Origin: an uncultured Eubacteriales bacterium
GTDB lineage: Bacteria > Bacillota > Clostridia > Lachnospirales > Lachnospiraceae
Length of the DNA: 41,454 nt
NCBI GenBank assembly: GCA_900549105.1
Contig: URND01000011.1
Coordinates: 1-41,454, forward strand
Direction of reading: 5' to 3'
Shown one piece after another: positions 41,440 through 41,454 of this stretch. Made by a program: the position numbers and the translations under genes. The notes below the pieces were generated by a model. It did no database searches, was not told the origin of the DNA, and was given only the letters and a program-made list of their open reading frames with translations. Numbering within the stretch: position 1 is the stretch's first letter; each line of letters opens with the position of its first letter.

Positions 41440-41454
41440 TCAAGGATTGGGTAT

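Larger units (their letters stand above)
37280..41454. mobile_element. Right-end module of a Tn916-like integrative element
   Basis: Tyrosine integrase, small HTH excisionase, Orf8-like and Orf7-like regulators on the minus strand and a divergent Orf9-like repressor reproduce the order at the int end of Tn916. The transfer and cargo genes would lie beyond the right edge. The exact left boundary is not proven; the tRNA-Arg 3' end or the repeats at 37418-37481 are candidates. The window shows only one end, so attL/attR cannot be paired here. Confidence 0.85.

Overview
The window is 41 kb of a low-GC Gram-positive chromosome spanning the replication origin. Gene content and order point to the Clostridia, most likely Lachnospiraceae: dnaA-dnaN-yaaA-recF-gyrB-gyrA runs one way and rpmH-rnpA-yidD-yidC-jag-mnmE-mnmG-rsmG the other, followed by parA-parB-DUF4446, serS and a DUF3881-type gene. 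The species cannot be named from the sequence alone.

Layout. (1) Positions 1-1,890: a tRNA-Ser(GCU) and a two-subunit class I (Fe-S) fumarase operon. (2) Positions 1,892-11,110: a minus-strand, apparently single-promoter operon of nine genes: DeoR-type regulator, MtnA-type sugar-1-phosphate isomerase, BMP-family lipoprotein, Udp-type and DeoD-type nucleoside phosphorylases, an NupO/P/Q-like ABC importer and a class II aldolase. Read together these predict import of a nucleoside, phosphorolysis to a (5-deoxy)ribose-1-phosphate, isomerisation to the ribulose-1-phosphate, and aldol cleavage to DHAP plus a two-carbon aldehyde. This is the logic of the DHAP shunt for 5'-deoxyadenosine and methylthioadenosine, but with a dedicated importer and no kinase. 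Both phosphorylases appear to lack the N-terminal histidine that contacts the nucleoside 5'-OH in the E. coli enzymes. This is the most interesting metabolic system in the window. (3) Positions 11,213-13,454: a CPA2 cation/proton antiporter and a metallo-hydrolase coupled to gyrA. (4) Positions 13,451-22,413: the initiation and topoisomerase genes and a bipartite oriC. A DnaA-box cluster lies upstream of dnaA. A compact unwinding module (DnaA boxes, G-rich spacer, DnaA-trios, AT-rich DUE) lies between dnaA and dnaN. (5) Positions 22,459-29,233: ribosomal protein L34, RNase P protein, membrane insertion and tRNA/rRNA modification genes, all reading away from the origin. (6) Positions 29,239-37,067: an alpha/beta hydrolase, argS, two perfect parS sites, parA-parB, DUF4446, serS and a DUF3881-like gene. 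(7) From about 37,280 to the right edge: one end of a Tn916-like integrative element (int, xis, Orf8-like, Orf7-like sigma factor, divergent Orf9-like repressor) next to an intact tRNA-Arg(CCU) and a decayed tRNA-Arg(CCU) relic. The element runs off the window.

Start sites were moved from the longest open frame to a Shine-Dalgarno-supported codon for the fumarase alpha subunit, the antiporter, gyrB, dnaN, dnaA, rpmH, rnpA, mnmG, the DUF3881-like gene, xis and the Orf7-like gene. All homology statements come from reading motifs by eye; no database search was possible.
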